NCBI GenBank assembly: GCA_918026815.1
Contig: CAKJVC010000182.1
Span: forward strand, 372,001 to 436,000
Reading direction: 5' to 3'
From: Chalara sp. BL73
Lineage: Eukaryota; Ascomycota; Leotiomycetes; Helotiales
Length of the DNA: 64,000 nt
A program made the translations under genes and the position numbers. This document shows positions 32,962 to 44,094 of this stretch, piece by piece. The notes beneath the pieces are model-generated. The model made no database searches and was not told the DNA's origin. It saw nothing but the letters and a program-made list of their open reading frames with translations. The first letter of the stretch is position 1. Each line of letters opens with the position of its first letter.

Positions 32962-35111
32962 TTACAGCTCATACACAAGAACCCCAAAAACCAAACAGAC
33001 CAACCAACTCACAATACCGATATCCAATCTCCTTCCGTCTCCTTCAAACGTTGTAAGAATGATACTCCCCAATCCCGTGGTCGTAACGCCACTGCTGGTA
33101 GAAGTCGTAGGGGGGATGGAGCTCTCCGAAAGGCCCCCGGATCCTGTGGGTGACGGCGATGCTTGCCCGAATGTTTGCGGAGCCTTAGTTTGGAGCGAGA
33201 TCGTGGAAACCACACCGTTGGGTGCAGCAATGATCAGACCGCTCGATCCCAGAGTGACGACCTGGTGGCCAGCTAACGTTGCCTCTGCCCCCCCGATACT
33301 CAGCGTATGCCCTCCAACCACGGCCTTTGATGGGCCAATAGGTGCGCCGGAGATGATCTGCCCGGCCACAACGCCAATGCTGGAGAGAGGCGTCGGAACG
33401 GCTGGGGCTGGAGGGAGAAGAAACGTCTGTTGAGACCCGGTGTCGGGATTGCTGATTATGAGCCCGGATGGCGAGAGGCTGACAACCCCTTTTCCTGGTA
33501 TTGTTACAGGCGAAGAGCCCTGAGATATGGTCTGCGTGCCAATTACCACACTAGAGCCTCCTGGTATCGCAGAAATAACCTCGCCTGAGCCTGGTAGCGT
33601 AGCGATAGGAACGGGTGTTGTTGGCACAGGCGGCTGAGGAGCGAGTGTTTGCGGTGGGTCTTCCGGATTAGGGTTGTTCTGGTTGGAATTCTCTTGTGAG
33701 GGCGTCTCTGGGGCTGCCGGTGGGTTCTGAGATGCTGGGTTCTCATTAATAGGTGTCCCAGAGCTGGGATTCTCGGGTGTCGGGTTTTGGGGAGGTGGAG
33801 TTGTAGTTGGGAGTGTAACATCAATGGAAGAGGCTGCAGACTCTACTGGCACAGCAGGCGGATTCTCTGGAAGCGAAGGGATCTCCGTGGCAATTGGCGC
33901 TGGAGGTGGTGCCGTTGAGCTAGGGATTGGGTCAATTGTGGCTGATGGGGTAGCAGGAGGCGAGGTATAGTTTGGTTCCTCAACTGGTGCTGCTGGGGGT
34001 GGGGTTATTACTGGAGGAGCTGATTTAAATACTAGAAGTTAGCTCTCTCTCCTACGAGACATTCTGGACTAGAGCAGCGGTTCAGAGGCACTTGGCCCAA
34101 AGACTTATATTCAATAAGTCGTGAAACGTGTTGGAAAAGAGAATCTTGCTCCGAAAAAGGTAACTGACCTGGATCGGCGCCTTCATTACCACAATCCCCT
34201 GCAGAACATGGCTCAACTGGAACGGGTGGATCGAAAAGACCCAACTTTCCTCCCCACCATCGTCCACAATGACGCCAAGCACCGCTAGAAATGTCAGAAA
34301 ATAGAATAGGTATAAGATGAGCACCTTACTTTGCAACTGCGTTCTTCAGATCAATATTGAACTCTAAGACAGGGTTGCATCCGTCTTTGTTCGTGTTGTG
34401 GTTATTTTCTGGTACATCGCTGGCCTGTACTTTCGGACAGCCAGTGTGCAAATCACTCAGCTGGAGCTGTTCGGGCCCTCCCATCCGCGTTGTTGCCCAC
34501 TCGTCAGCAAAAGGTTGTAAAGTGCTCACCTGATCAAGGTTGTATGACCAGACGAAGTTTGTCTGAGGCGGTCCAATCTCTTGACCACAATAGTTCGTTG
34601 CCCAAATCTTGTCAATCACGTAGTATACCGACGGAGAATACCTATAGAGACTTAGATATATTGAACGCATAGTATCTGCTGCGTAGTCTTACATGGTAAA
34701 GCCATATTCCGAGTTGTAGTACGTTTTCGGATAAGTTCTGTTCACTGCTGCAGCACCAGTGGGAAAGAAATGGATCTGGACAGTTCCGGGATGTACTCGA
34801 CAGTAGTCTGTTGTGATACTATCCGGAGTGTCTGGGCAGTATGAGGTAGAATACGATGGCCACGGGGCGCTCGTTATTGTACTGGGCGGCGATGTGTTGA
34901 TTGTTGTGGTTGCATTAGATCCCGGAACAGGAACAGCATCTCTCTTGAGCCCATGGCGCCGTCTCGGTACGACATCTTCATCGATGTGTGGAACCGGTTT
35001 TCTAACAATCACTGTATCTTATCAGAAAACCCATTAGAGTTTAGTCGAGAATCACCCACCAGAGGTAGACGCGATAGGAAAGAGAAGCGCAATAACAGGA
35101 GAAAGACGCAT
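32962..35111 (-). CDS. Secreted GPI-type cell-surface protein, Pro/Ser-rich with internal repeats
   Basis: Five exons on the minus strand: 35111-35060, 35011-34693, 34641-34330, 34284-34169 and 34031-32962, about 622 residues. A signal peptide lies at residues 1-16 (MRLSPVIALLFPIAS), followed by a possible Kex2 site (RRRHGLKR). The N-terminal 250 residues are Cys-containing and globular (YYVIDKIWATNYCGQ, AWRHCGRWWGGKLGLFD, CSAGDCGN). A long Pro-rich stalk follows, then two copies of a motif widespread in fungal wall proteins: one ending VVSLSPSGLIISNPD and one ending VVTLGSSGLIIAAPNG, each preceded by a GG/GT-h-S block. The C-terminus is Thr/Ser-rich and ends in a hydrophobic segment (VSWLVCLVFGVLVYEL), fitting GPI attachment. 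Acceptor for exon 2 may be 6 bases earlier (35017). No enzymatic domain recognised. It is divergent from the aspartic-protease-like gene. Confidence 0.85.
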
Positions 35112-36438
35112 GATCACAAAATCATTAGTATTAAATCAACAACTCAACAAGGCAAAATGAGTGACAACGACCGACAAAAAGTCAGTGAAAAGAGTGTGAT
35201 ATTGATGGTGATCAAATACTCCGTAAGGGGCAGAGCTATCATGAGTGGAGACTCGAGACTATGACCAGATTATTGGATGGAGGTATATCTCATAGCCATA
35301 TACCATATAGGCTATGGTCGTACGGAGACCGCCACAATTTTGTGTCGACACACTTTGACCAAGAAATTCATCGCACCTGCATGAAATGGAGGCTGAAAGC
35401 TGATTACATCCTTGAAACATAAACGTGCCCGCAGCCACTAAGCATGGACCCAAGGATCCCCTACTATGTAACCACAGGCCACCGACACAGGCCTAGACAC
35501 AGGTTTTTCTTGAAAGTCACTCCGCAACAAGGCTCAAAGTTAGAATTTTCTCTCGAAGTATGCAGGTATTTTGCTGATTGTAAACAAGAGCTCTAGAGCC
35601 TTTTTCTTGTCTTTCAATTCAGCCGAAGAAGGTGGCACTCCTACACAGTAGAAAGGTTGTAACTTGATAGATAATCATCAGTGCCGTAAAATTCCTATTT
35701 GAGTTGCTGAGTGGCAGGGAAGCAGGGATTCCGAGAAGGGACAATGTAATGTGCATTCACGACATCTACTTAAGCGACTTGTGCGTCTTGGCCCACCTCT
35801 ACCCCTGACAGCTGCAAGGGGTACACTTTTTATTACAGTAGAAAGCATCTCAACGACTGATATTAACCTTTCTCGTTCTAAGGAGGAAATAAAACAAGCC
35901 TCCATGCTCAAGGTAGTTAGATGACCTACAAGCAAGCTTGGCCCTCATCGCTGGAGGCATGGATATATAAAGAACTCGCCATCAAGTTCAACATTAAAGG
36001 GATCACCAACGACATGTTCAATAGTGCTTTTTCAGCTTCATGTTTATGAAATAAGCACAATCTCTTTCTGTGACGCCATATGATAGCCAAGTAGCCAATG
36101 ATACCTCAGAATTGGTGATGTGTAAAGCACCATTTTTGGGCATGTACCTTGCTCAGTAAGCACTTGCCCCACCCATATATACCCGGTAATCCCTCGATAA
36201 CCAACAGTCCCGCTTCAGTCGCATGGCATGCTACATCGCCCAGATAACCCAAATGCAGGTTCATCGTGGCCCCCCTGCCCCTGCCCCCAAATGCTACTGT
36301 GGAACCAGGCGGCGCTCACCCTGCAGCCATGGGAGCATTTCGCTATCTTCCGGGGGTCATACTCTCTTGAGCATTTGCTGTCTTCCGCTCCTGCGAAAAC
36401 CTTGTCTTGACTTCCGCTTTAATACTATAGCAAACGCC
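35112..36438. promoter_or_regulatory. Long divergent intergenic region between two cell-surface genes
   Basis: About 1.3 kb between opposite start codons. Frames inside it are short, and the open frame running from 36223 is the upstream extension of exon 1 of the next gene. No RNA gene or repeat is seen. No operator can be named. Confidence 0.4.
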
Positions 36439-38830
36439 ATGAGAAGCATGCGTTGCAATGTAGGAATTCTGATCTTGACCTTAGTATCATGTATCAGAGC
36501 GAGGACAGTAACGGCAGAGAGCTTCTTCAACAAAAAGAGGGCCAAGACGAGTGAAGTGATACCTGCGCCAGTAATCGTGCCTCCGAGTCAGTACTTGTAA
36601 GTCGGGGATCGCATGTTCAGGCTTCATGAATGAGTACTAATGAACTGCAGCGATGGTGTTGACGGCGAATGGAGCACATTTTTCGTGAGAATTGGAACTC
36701 CTGCTCAGGTTGTCCGGGTTATCGCATCTACCAACTCCCCAGATACAATCGCTGTGCGGCCACAAGGATGCCTAGCAGCTGTGCTTCCTAACGGTGTACC
36801 ATCGAATTGTGTCACGTCCCGGGGAGAAACTTTCAATAGTAATCTCTCATCGACATGGTCGGCTCAGGGATGGTTTGGCCTGAATGGGGGTCAATATGGA
36901 TTCGAGGCAAATTTGGGCTACAAATTTAACCTGGATTACGGATTAGATACTCTTGGTTTAGGACAACAACCTGAGGACTCGCCTACATTGCAAAATCAGA
37001 CCGTTGCTGGTTTTAACCTCCCCAAACCACTCTATGTGTAAGTTGCATCTCAAGTTTCGATACACAGAGAGAGCACTAACAGCCTCAGTGGCCTTTTGGG
37101 TCTTGGGACTCAGCCTATAATCTATGATAACTTTGGAAACGTCTCTGTAGATTCATATTTCGTATCATTGCGGAATCAAAGCCTTATCCCGAGCCTGAGC
37201 TGGAGGTAAGTGCCCGAGAACTTTTGGTTCTATGGCTGGTCGACTACTTATTAAGAAAGGCTAACTTAACGATTCGCTAGCTACACAGCTGGTGCCAGGT
37301 ACGAGTTCTCGGCTGGCCAATATGCTCAACTCAGTAAGTAAAATGTTGTTGGAACGCTGCAATGTCCAAAGTCCTCAAATCCGAACCACACTAACATACT
37401 CTATGTAAAAAGTTTTTGGAGGTCACGACACTTCTCGATATCAACCAAATAACGTCAAATTTGCGCTTGATGCAGACGTCACTCGAGACATAGTCGTAGG
37501 AGTTCAATCTATCTTCTATAATGGAGAAGCAACTGTTCCTCTACTAGATGAGCCAGTTTACTCTTTTATTGAGTCTACCGATCCAAATATATGGTTGCCG
37601 CTGAGTTCCTGTCTTCTATTCGAGAAAACCTTTGGGCTAGTGTACGACAACACAACCAAAAAATACCTGCTGAACGAAACCCAGTATACAACCCTCTCCG
37701 CTGCCAACCCTTTGATAACTTTCCGTCTAGCCGCGACGATAGCAGGTGGCGCAACCGTGGATATCAAGCTCCCATTTGCCGCCTTTGGGCTCAAAGCAAA
37801 ATACCCATTTACAGCGAATGACACTTATTACTTTCCCCTCCAAAGAGCCGATAACGCAACACAATATACCCTAGGACGTACATTTCTACAATACGCATAC
37901 CTCACCGTCGACTATGAGCGAGGCAACTTTTCAGTCAGCCAAGCTACTTTTGTGCAAGGCGCTGAATCTCAGGTTCATCCCATCCTTTCGCCAACATACC
38001 AGACTAGTCCATCAAACTCGATAGCATCTCCGGTCAATAAAGCAGCTGGAGAAAAGAAGATATCGGTAGGGCCAATAGTTGGCGGAGTAATAGGAGGCAT
38101 CACTCTTTTGGCAATCGTCGGGGGCCTGCTATTCTGGTGCCTTCGGCGCAAGAAGAAACAGCAAGAAAAGAGAGAATCAAGATTGCCAGACTATAACGCC
38201 ATGACACCTGTTGGCGTTCCGCTAGAAGAACTCAAAAAGCCGGACGGATCCAAAATTCTCGGAGCAGAGTCTGATGCAGGTTCCTTTTTTAAGAAGAGCG
38301 CACCAAGTATATACACCGTACAATCGCGCCACGAGCCTGGTGCTGAACTACCAGTCCATCAGCACGAGCGATTTGGAGAACTGGCTGCAAATGGACCTGA
38401 AATATACCGGCATGGGGAACTTCCAGCGGATGGACGTGAGATACATCAGCTCTCGGCAGAATCGAATACTGTTGAGATAGGAAATACAGATTCCGGAGTA
38501 CGATATGAGCTTGAAAGCCCAATGCCGATTGAATTAGCTGGGGATGACACTTTCCGAAGCACGACGCCTCGCATGACAGAAAGGCACCTGAGCCCGATTG
38601 GCCATTCCAATAGTGTTGGAAGTGTTAGCAGTACGTCCGACTTATTAGGGAAAAGAGCTCCCAGTTCTGTGTTACGGGGGGGTACGACATCCAGTAACCT
38701 AACGAGGGGGCCTTCCTCAGGGACAGTTAGTTCAAGGGGAGGCCCTGAAAGCCCTACGGTTAGTCCGATCGTAAGCCCCTTTGCGAGTCCGAGGATACGG
38801 GACTTTTCGTCTTTGCATGGTGCGCCATGA
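36439..38830 (+). CDS. Membrane-anchored aspartic-protease-like protein, probably inactive
   Basis: Five exons: 36439-36596, 36651-37037, 37089-37205, 37281-37333 and 37413-38830, 710 residues. An N-terminal signal sequence (VGILILTLVSCI) leads into a pepsin-fold (peptidase A1) domain at about 50-430: FFVRIGTPAQVVRVIAST, VGLLGLGTQP, FGGHDTSRYQ and, near the end, YTLGRTFLQYAYLTVDYERG, all in family order. Position one of the catalytic DTG reads ASTNS and position two reads ESTDP, so neither Asp-Thr/Ser-Gly motif is intact. A single transmembrane helix lies at about 457-482 (VGGVIGGITLLAIVGGLLFW), with a basic stop-transfer RRKKK and a 225-residue Ser/Glu-rich cytosolic tail. The layout suggests a wall- or membrane-bound pseudo-enzyme or sensor; that role is inference. 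An alternative start ATG lies at 36448. Confidence 0.86.
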
Positions 38831-41358
38831 TGCATAAACGGGCTAGGAAACTAGTAATTTTTTTTATGAATGTACATAAAGAGCCGAGGCATCTTAAAAA
38901 AAGGCGTGGTATAGGAGTTTGGAGTAGGATTATCCCGATATGGGATTCGTAGAGGAATCTCGAAGTAGATTTAATTTACTTTGCAATTATAAAGTGGCTC
39001 TCTCCTGCCACAAAGTGGAGGAGTTTAGAGCCTTAAGCCTTGTGTCTGAGACGCACAATATACAAGAGATTCAACCCATTTAAAATCTTTAACCACAAAC
39101 ACAATGTTTGACAAAACTCTAATGATTTGACCCAGATAGAATGAGATGTTAGACCTGATTGCGCTTTGTGCCCACAAAACACTCTGGTATACTCCTAGTA
39201 GCATCATTAGCAACAATAAACATCATCGCCGCATTTGCAATGAGGACCTGCAGAGATCTACGCGCCTTTCATGAAAGCATACACTTTAGCACAAAATATT
39301 TTTGTCGAAAACGCGTCAATTCAGTATCTCAAGGGCTACTAGGCACTGATATCATCATCTGCATCCTGCCTCCCATGCATCTGTCCGAGATAGAACTTGT
39401 GACCTATGCTCCCGGTCCCTTAGAAGGAGCCTTCGCCTTTCAGCGGGTATTCTCGAACCAAGCCTACTATATTTTAGCAAGATCCAATCGATCTGGTAAT
39501 CAAGGCGTACAGTCACCGAGCTTGAAAGGCAGTCAGTGATGTCAGCGAGCTTTGCACGGTCGGATTTCTTTAGGCTAGGCTTCATCGAAAAGACGGCATC
39601 CAGCGCCTTCTGTTGATCAGCAGAGAACCCGGCACCCTATAGTGTTTTTATTAGTCAAAACTCCCTGGGGCTGACTGAAATTGGAGCTGGGCAGTTTGAG
39701 TGTCAATATTGAGATTAAGAGTACATGCCTTTGCTTTGATTGCGTTATTGTTCACGGCGTTGCCCGTCTTTCCCAGCTTGATATCTCTGGCTTTGATCAG
39801 CTTTCGGATACTTGGTTTTACGAAAGGCTGTTCCGCGCTAGCTGTAAAGGCAATTGTAGAGCTTTGACACCTACTCATGACGTTGACGTGTGCTAAGGTA
39901 ATGACCGATGTAAGACAATTTAGCCTCCTTGGAATGGGCTACGACAACAGCCGAGCCTATGCCGACCTGTGCAAAAATTTTGGTATGCCTCTTCTTGGAA
40001 ATGATTATCTTTTATTTGCTCATATTGCGATCGCGATCGTATGTGACCTGTGATTCACGAGGCGTGGGAGAGGAGCCGTGTTTGGGGGGAGGGGTTATTT
40101 ATTGTCCAAATAAAGCGGGCCGCAACTACTCATAGATTGCTTATGAAATTCATTAATGATGCGACGGGTGATGTATGGTGCGAGTAAATGGGTTGTTGCA
40201 GAGACACGACAACTAATCAAGCACATTAGCGGTCCCTGCGGTCCCATCCTTCTAAGCAGGTAAGTTAGAAACTGTAGTATAGGATATTTAGCCCTTTAGA
40301 TATAATTGTATAGGGTGTATCAAACATGTTGATTGCAATGTCCTATTTTGTTCTACGTATAAGGTAGACGGGCGAGGAAGCATTAAAATGAACGACTTTC
40401 CAATGTTGGAGGTGGTTTTATTCCTTAAGACCTCTAAATTCGCCCACTCTAAGAGACATGTAAAGCATTCTAAGTAACAGATATGTACATAGTTGATAAG
40501 GTAATCTTTAGCAGTGACTACCCAGTAACAACATAGCCCGCCAACATCGATCCATAATTTCACCTCTTACTCACAGCCCCAGAAAACGGTTTATTCGCTT
40601 CCGCACTTAGAGTTCCAAGAAATTCAGGTGGGTACGGAAGTAATCTAATTAGCAAATATACCAAGTAAGTGTATATATAATATTCGTAGTGGTCTTCACA
40701 GGACAGCCTTGGACAAGTTACGGAGCCTGATGAATGCGGATCACCCCTGAAATAAGCGAGATCCACAATGACCGCCTGGTGGAAGAGGTTGTTTAAATAG
40801 GCTCAAAGAAAATCCGACCCGGTTTCTGATGTTAATACGCTATAACGCATTATTGTCCTGGGAAGTTATGTCATTCATTTGCTTGCATTTACACTGGGCC
40901 GTGATGTGAACGGATGTTTAACATACGAAATATCGCTAGGCCATGGGATGTCCTAAGAGTCACAATATGGCAGTATCTATAGTAATGATTGCATCATTGA
41001 AGCACCGAAACTAGTGAAAATGCAGCAAGCGTCTGATCGACTACAAAATATCCAATGCTGGACAATAATTCCAAACTTGGTATGAATTTATTTATACCCG
41101 TCACGTGATAAACGGAACTATAGGGATGAGGTAATGCAAAACTACTAAGCTTTACGTCATCGATCTAATTGACTGTTAATTTAACATTTCTTCAATTATA
41201 GATTCCGCTGTTAAAAGTGTTGCTCAATACTGAGGGTTGCAACCAAAGTCACCTTCATCTGAAGTGGTAATAATATGCCAAGCCTCGCTTCTGGTGTAAC
41301 TCCTGACCTCAACCATTTCTTCTGAGCAACACACCAACACCAACCCATGCCGGTAGCG
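38831..41358. other. Gene-poor region
   Basis: About 2.5 kb with no intact gene. It holds the decayed coding fragment described next and a 12-base perfect palindrome, CGATCGCGATCG, at 40028-40039. The right end is the thg1 promoter. Confidence 0.45.
39340..39990 (-). pseudogene. Decayed coding fragment, possibly from a secreted protein gene
   Basis: On the minus strand two neighbouring pieces look like protein but are not joinable. At 39878-39651: SSTIAFTASAEQPFVKPS, LGKTGNAVNNNAIKAKACTL, ending QFQSAPGSF and a stop. At about 39636-39490: GAGFSADQQKALDAVFSMKP then SDRAKLADITDCL. The second could follow the first, but the only possible intron is about 26 bases, too short. Upstream a further piece (VGIGSAVVVAHSKEAK, about 39970-39920) follows a plausible acceptor. 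I recognise no family. It may be a pseudogene or an unusual multi-exon gene. Confidence 0.35.
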
Positions 41359-42620
41359 ATGGCGAACTCAAAGTAAGGACTGCTGCTCGGGACAATCTAG
41401 AAGACGATCTGACTCAGTATAGGTACGAATACGTGAAAGATTTTGAGCAGACTGATATCCTCCTCCCAAACACTTGGATCGTGATCCGTCTCGACGGCCG
41501 CGGATTCCACAAGTAAGCTCTCGTGATGTTTTTGCCTGGAAGAGATTATTGCTGAGAACTGAAATTGTAGGTTTACCAATAAATATGGCTTCGAGAAGCC
41601 GAATGATCGGCGAGGCATTGATCTAATGAACGCAGCCGCAATGGCCGTCATGACGGAGCTGCCTGATATTGTGATCGGCTATGGGATAAGCGATGAGTAT
41701 AGGTATTATCCCATTCCTCTTTCTTAAATGGGCAAAGTCTGACTCGGATTTGCAGCTTTGTGCTACACAAGAGCTGCACGCTTTTCGAGCGGCGGTCCAG
41801 GTATGGCGGCCCCATCAAAGATTTCAAGAGTATGAGACTCATTCTAGGATCCCAGTAAACTAGTCACGACGATTGTCTCAACTTTCACAGCATATTATAT
41901 CCATCTCTGGTCGCAACACTTTCCTGACAAGCAGTTGACGCCGCCTTTGCCAAGCTTTGACGGTAGAGCAGTCTTGTATCCTGGCACCAAGGAATTGAGG
42001 GATTACATGAGCTGGAGACAGGTCGATTGTATGTCAGGTTTTCTTTACATTTGATATCTGGTATGACTGGTGCTGAGGAGACAGGTCATATCAATAATCT
42101 GTACAACACGACCTTTTGGGCGCTGATCCAACTTGGAGGCATGGATGCCAAAAGTGCGGAGCAGGAACTGATCGTAAGTTTGGCTCGCTTAAAACCTCTA
42201 TGCAGAATAAATAGAGGAGGGTTCGGCTAACTATATACTATTTCTAGGGCACATTTGCTGCGGAAAAGAATGAGATATTGTTCTCGAGGTTCAAGGTAAA
42301 CTACAATGATGAACCAGAGATCTGGAAGAAAGGAAGTGTAGTATTTAGAGATGTGAGTATCCCACCAGACTTCAATTGAGCGAAGACTAAGCTAGGTTTA
42401 GTACGAGCTCGTCGAAGCAGGCTCAACAACAGTGGACGAGGATGCAATGGGAATCTCAGAGCAGAAGCAGATCTCGAAAACGCAAGAGGAAAAAGAAAAG
42501 AAGCTAAGACGGAAAGCGAGGGTCACGGTACAGCATCTGGATATCATCAAAGATGAGTTCTGGGATAGAAGACCATGGCTACTTTCAAATAAGCCTGGTA
42601 AGATACCTAAGGAGACGTAA
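41359..42620 (+). CDS. thg1: tRNA(His) guanylyltransferase Thg1
   Basis: Eight exons: 41359-41372, 41423-41512, 41571-41702, 41756-41800, 41856-42028, 42085-42173, 42248-42352 and 42402-42620, 288 residues. Thg1 adds the G-1 residue to the 5' end of tRNA-His by reverse (3'-5') polymerisation. The catalytic core is complete: DGRGFHKFTNKYGFEKPND with the first metal-binding Asp, GYGISDEYSFV with the second carboxylate pair, then KLVTTIVSTFTAYY, and the substrate motif CHINNLYNTTFWAL. The C-terminus contains the usual QEEKEKKLRRKARVTV. The first exon is only 14 bases (MANS plus two bases of Lys); the acceptor at 41421 is the one that yields MANSKYEYVKDFEQ. Eight exons for 288 residues is intron-dense. 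It converges with tma23 across only 88 bases. Confidence 0.95.
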
Positions 42621-42708
42621 AAGATGATGCACCTAAATGCTCAGCCGCTCAATGCCAAGTCTAATAAAGAACGCCAAACCATGCAGTCGTCGCCATTCGA
42701 AGCCGCAT

Positions 42709-43506
42709 TTATTCTTTCCGACGCTTCTTCTTTTTCGATTTCTCCGATAGGAGCTCGCCTGATTCTCCCACGCCAGCTTTCAAGAGCTTCTTTTGTCGCC
42801 GGCGTTCTCTCCGCTCTTCTTTTGTCTCTGTGGTGGTCAAGCCATTCTCGTTCACGCCGTCCGATTGTGATTCTTCGCCTGCTGAAGCCTTTTGCATCCC
42901 CTTTGCTCGTTTCGAAGCCTTCCTTGCCTTTCGCTCCTCTTTGGTCCCTGTTCGAGCAACTTTCCCCTGGCTCGGATGTTCTGCCTTGGACTGTGCTTTC
43001 GTTTCTCGTTTGGTCGCCTTCCTTGCCTTCCTTTCCCCATTACGCTCCTCAATTTCCTCGCGATTTCGTTTCTTTGCATGTCTCTCCGATTCCACAGTAG
43101 AATCGCTATCCGCAGAGCTCGTCTCAATCTTTGCAATTTCAGTAGAAGACAAAATCTTCTCATCGATAGTGCCACCTAGCACCCCACCGCTCACAAAGCT
43201 CGCATATAATCCCCCTCCATTGCCTACGTATTTTGCGCCGCCTTTAACGACCATATCCAAGCCTCCACTCGTAAGCGTCTGCACGACCTGCCCCTCTTTG
43301 CTTGTATCCAGACCCTTCAACGTCTTGTCAAACGCATTCATCCACCACAAATCAGCCGTCTTGTGTTGCTTCTTGCCAACTCCAAGAGTGTTGTTCTTGG
43401 CAGAGACAAGGAGGGGCCGAGAGAGTCCGACTGTGTCGCTAGTTGCATGCAGCGAGTGGCCGGTGCCGCGCCATCCTTGGGATGTGAGGAGGGCATGGGC
43501 ATCCAT
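42709..43506 (-). CDS. tma23: Tma23-like nucleolar ribosome-assembly protein with N-terminal G-patch
   Basis: A single exon of 265 residues. The first 85 residues match the Tma23 pattern: MDAHALLTSQGWRGTGHSLH with the G-patch-like start, then SRPLLVSAKNNTLGVGKKQH, then DLWWMNAFDKTLKGLD. The rest is highly charged with Lys/Arg/Glu runs (KEERKARKASKRAKGMQKA, SEKSKKKKRRKE at the end), typical of nucleolar proteins. Tma23 associates with ribosomes and is needed for 40S production in yeast. The long plus-strand frame over the same bases is a shadow. The start is the first ATG and gives the conserved N-terminus. Confidence 0.88.
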   Translation of the reverse strand: MDAHALLTSQGWRGTGHSLHATSDTVGLSRPLLVSAKNNTLGVGKKQHKTADLWWMNAFDKTLKGLDTSKEGQVVQTLTSGGLDMVVKGGAKYVGNGGGLYASFVSGGVLGGTIDEKILSSTEIAKIETSSADSDSTVESERHAKKRNREEIEERNGERKARKATKRETKAQSKAEHPSQGKVARTGTKEERKARKASKRAKGMQKASAGEESQSDGVNENGLTTTETKEERRERRRQKKLLKAGVGESGELLSEKSKKKKRRKE

Positions 43507-44094
43507 CGCGCTCGTCGGCGAATTCGAAAGTTGTGTTGGAACTGGAAACCGATGTTTGATCTTGTGTTTTCCTTATCGTAAAAAATTATGCCCAGAAACC
43601 CTAATCTTAGCGCTGTTTCCCTTTTAATGTGGGGCCTTCCGCTTCAACTTGCAGTCCCATGTAGCCCCATAACATCCAGTCTGAACATCTTACGTATAAA
43701 TAATTATGGCTGCGTACGTTTTAGTTTGCCTTCAAGGCAGGATCATGCTCAGTTCTATAATTAAGTATTACATTGTATTAATACTGGTTCAAGAATCGTC
43801 ATGAACACTGAGTTGATATCTTCTTACTTCCGAATCATGCATCAGGACATGTAGCATAAATAGCTCCTTACAGTGATTAAGTGCTCGTCTACATCGCAGG
43901 TTATTTGAAATCTCTATGTGTAACTCCTCAAACACAGCTGCTGGTCAAAGAAGGTGGTGACTGCCTTACTTATATCCCAGGAACGCAGCATTTTGACATT
44001 TGTCTTGGTACAACCTTACAAGAGCAAATCCTCACAAACCGCAACAGACAACAGAGGGAAACCAAAAAATTAGTTGAAGTTCCACACCGGTCGC
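43507..44094. other. Gap between tma23 and ntr2
   Basis: About 590 bases with the tma23 promoter and the ntr2 3' flank. An open frame from 43881 runs into the antisense of ntr2 and has no support of its own. Confidence 0.5.

Noticed and set aside
42830..43627. 265-codon plus-strand frame opposite tma23
   Set aside because: Antisense of a Lys/Glu-rich gene produces Phe/Leu/Ser-rich pseudo-protein; no features of its own.
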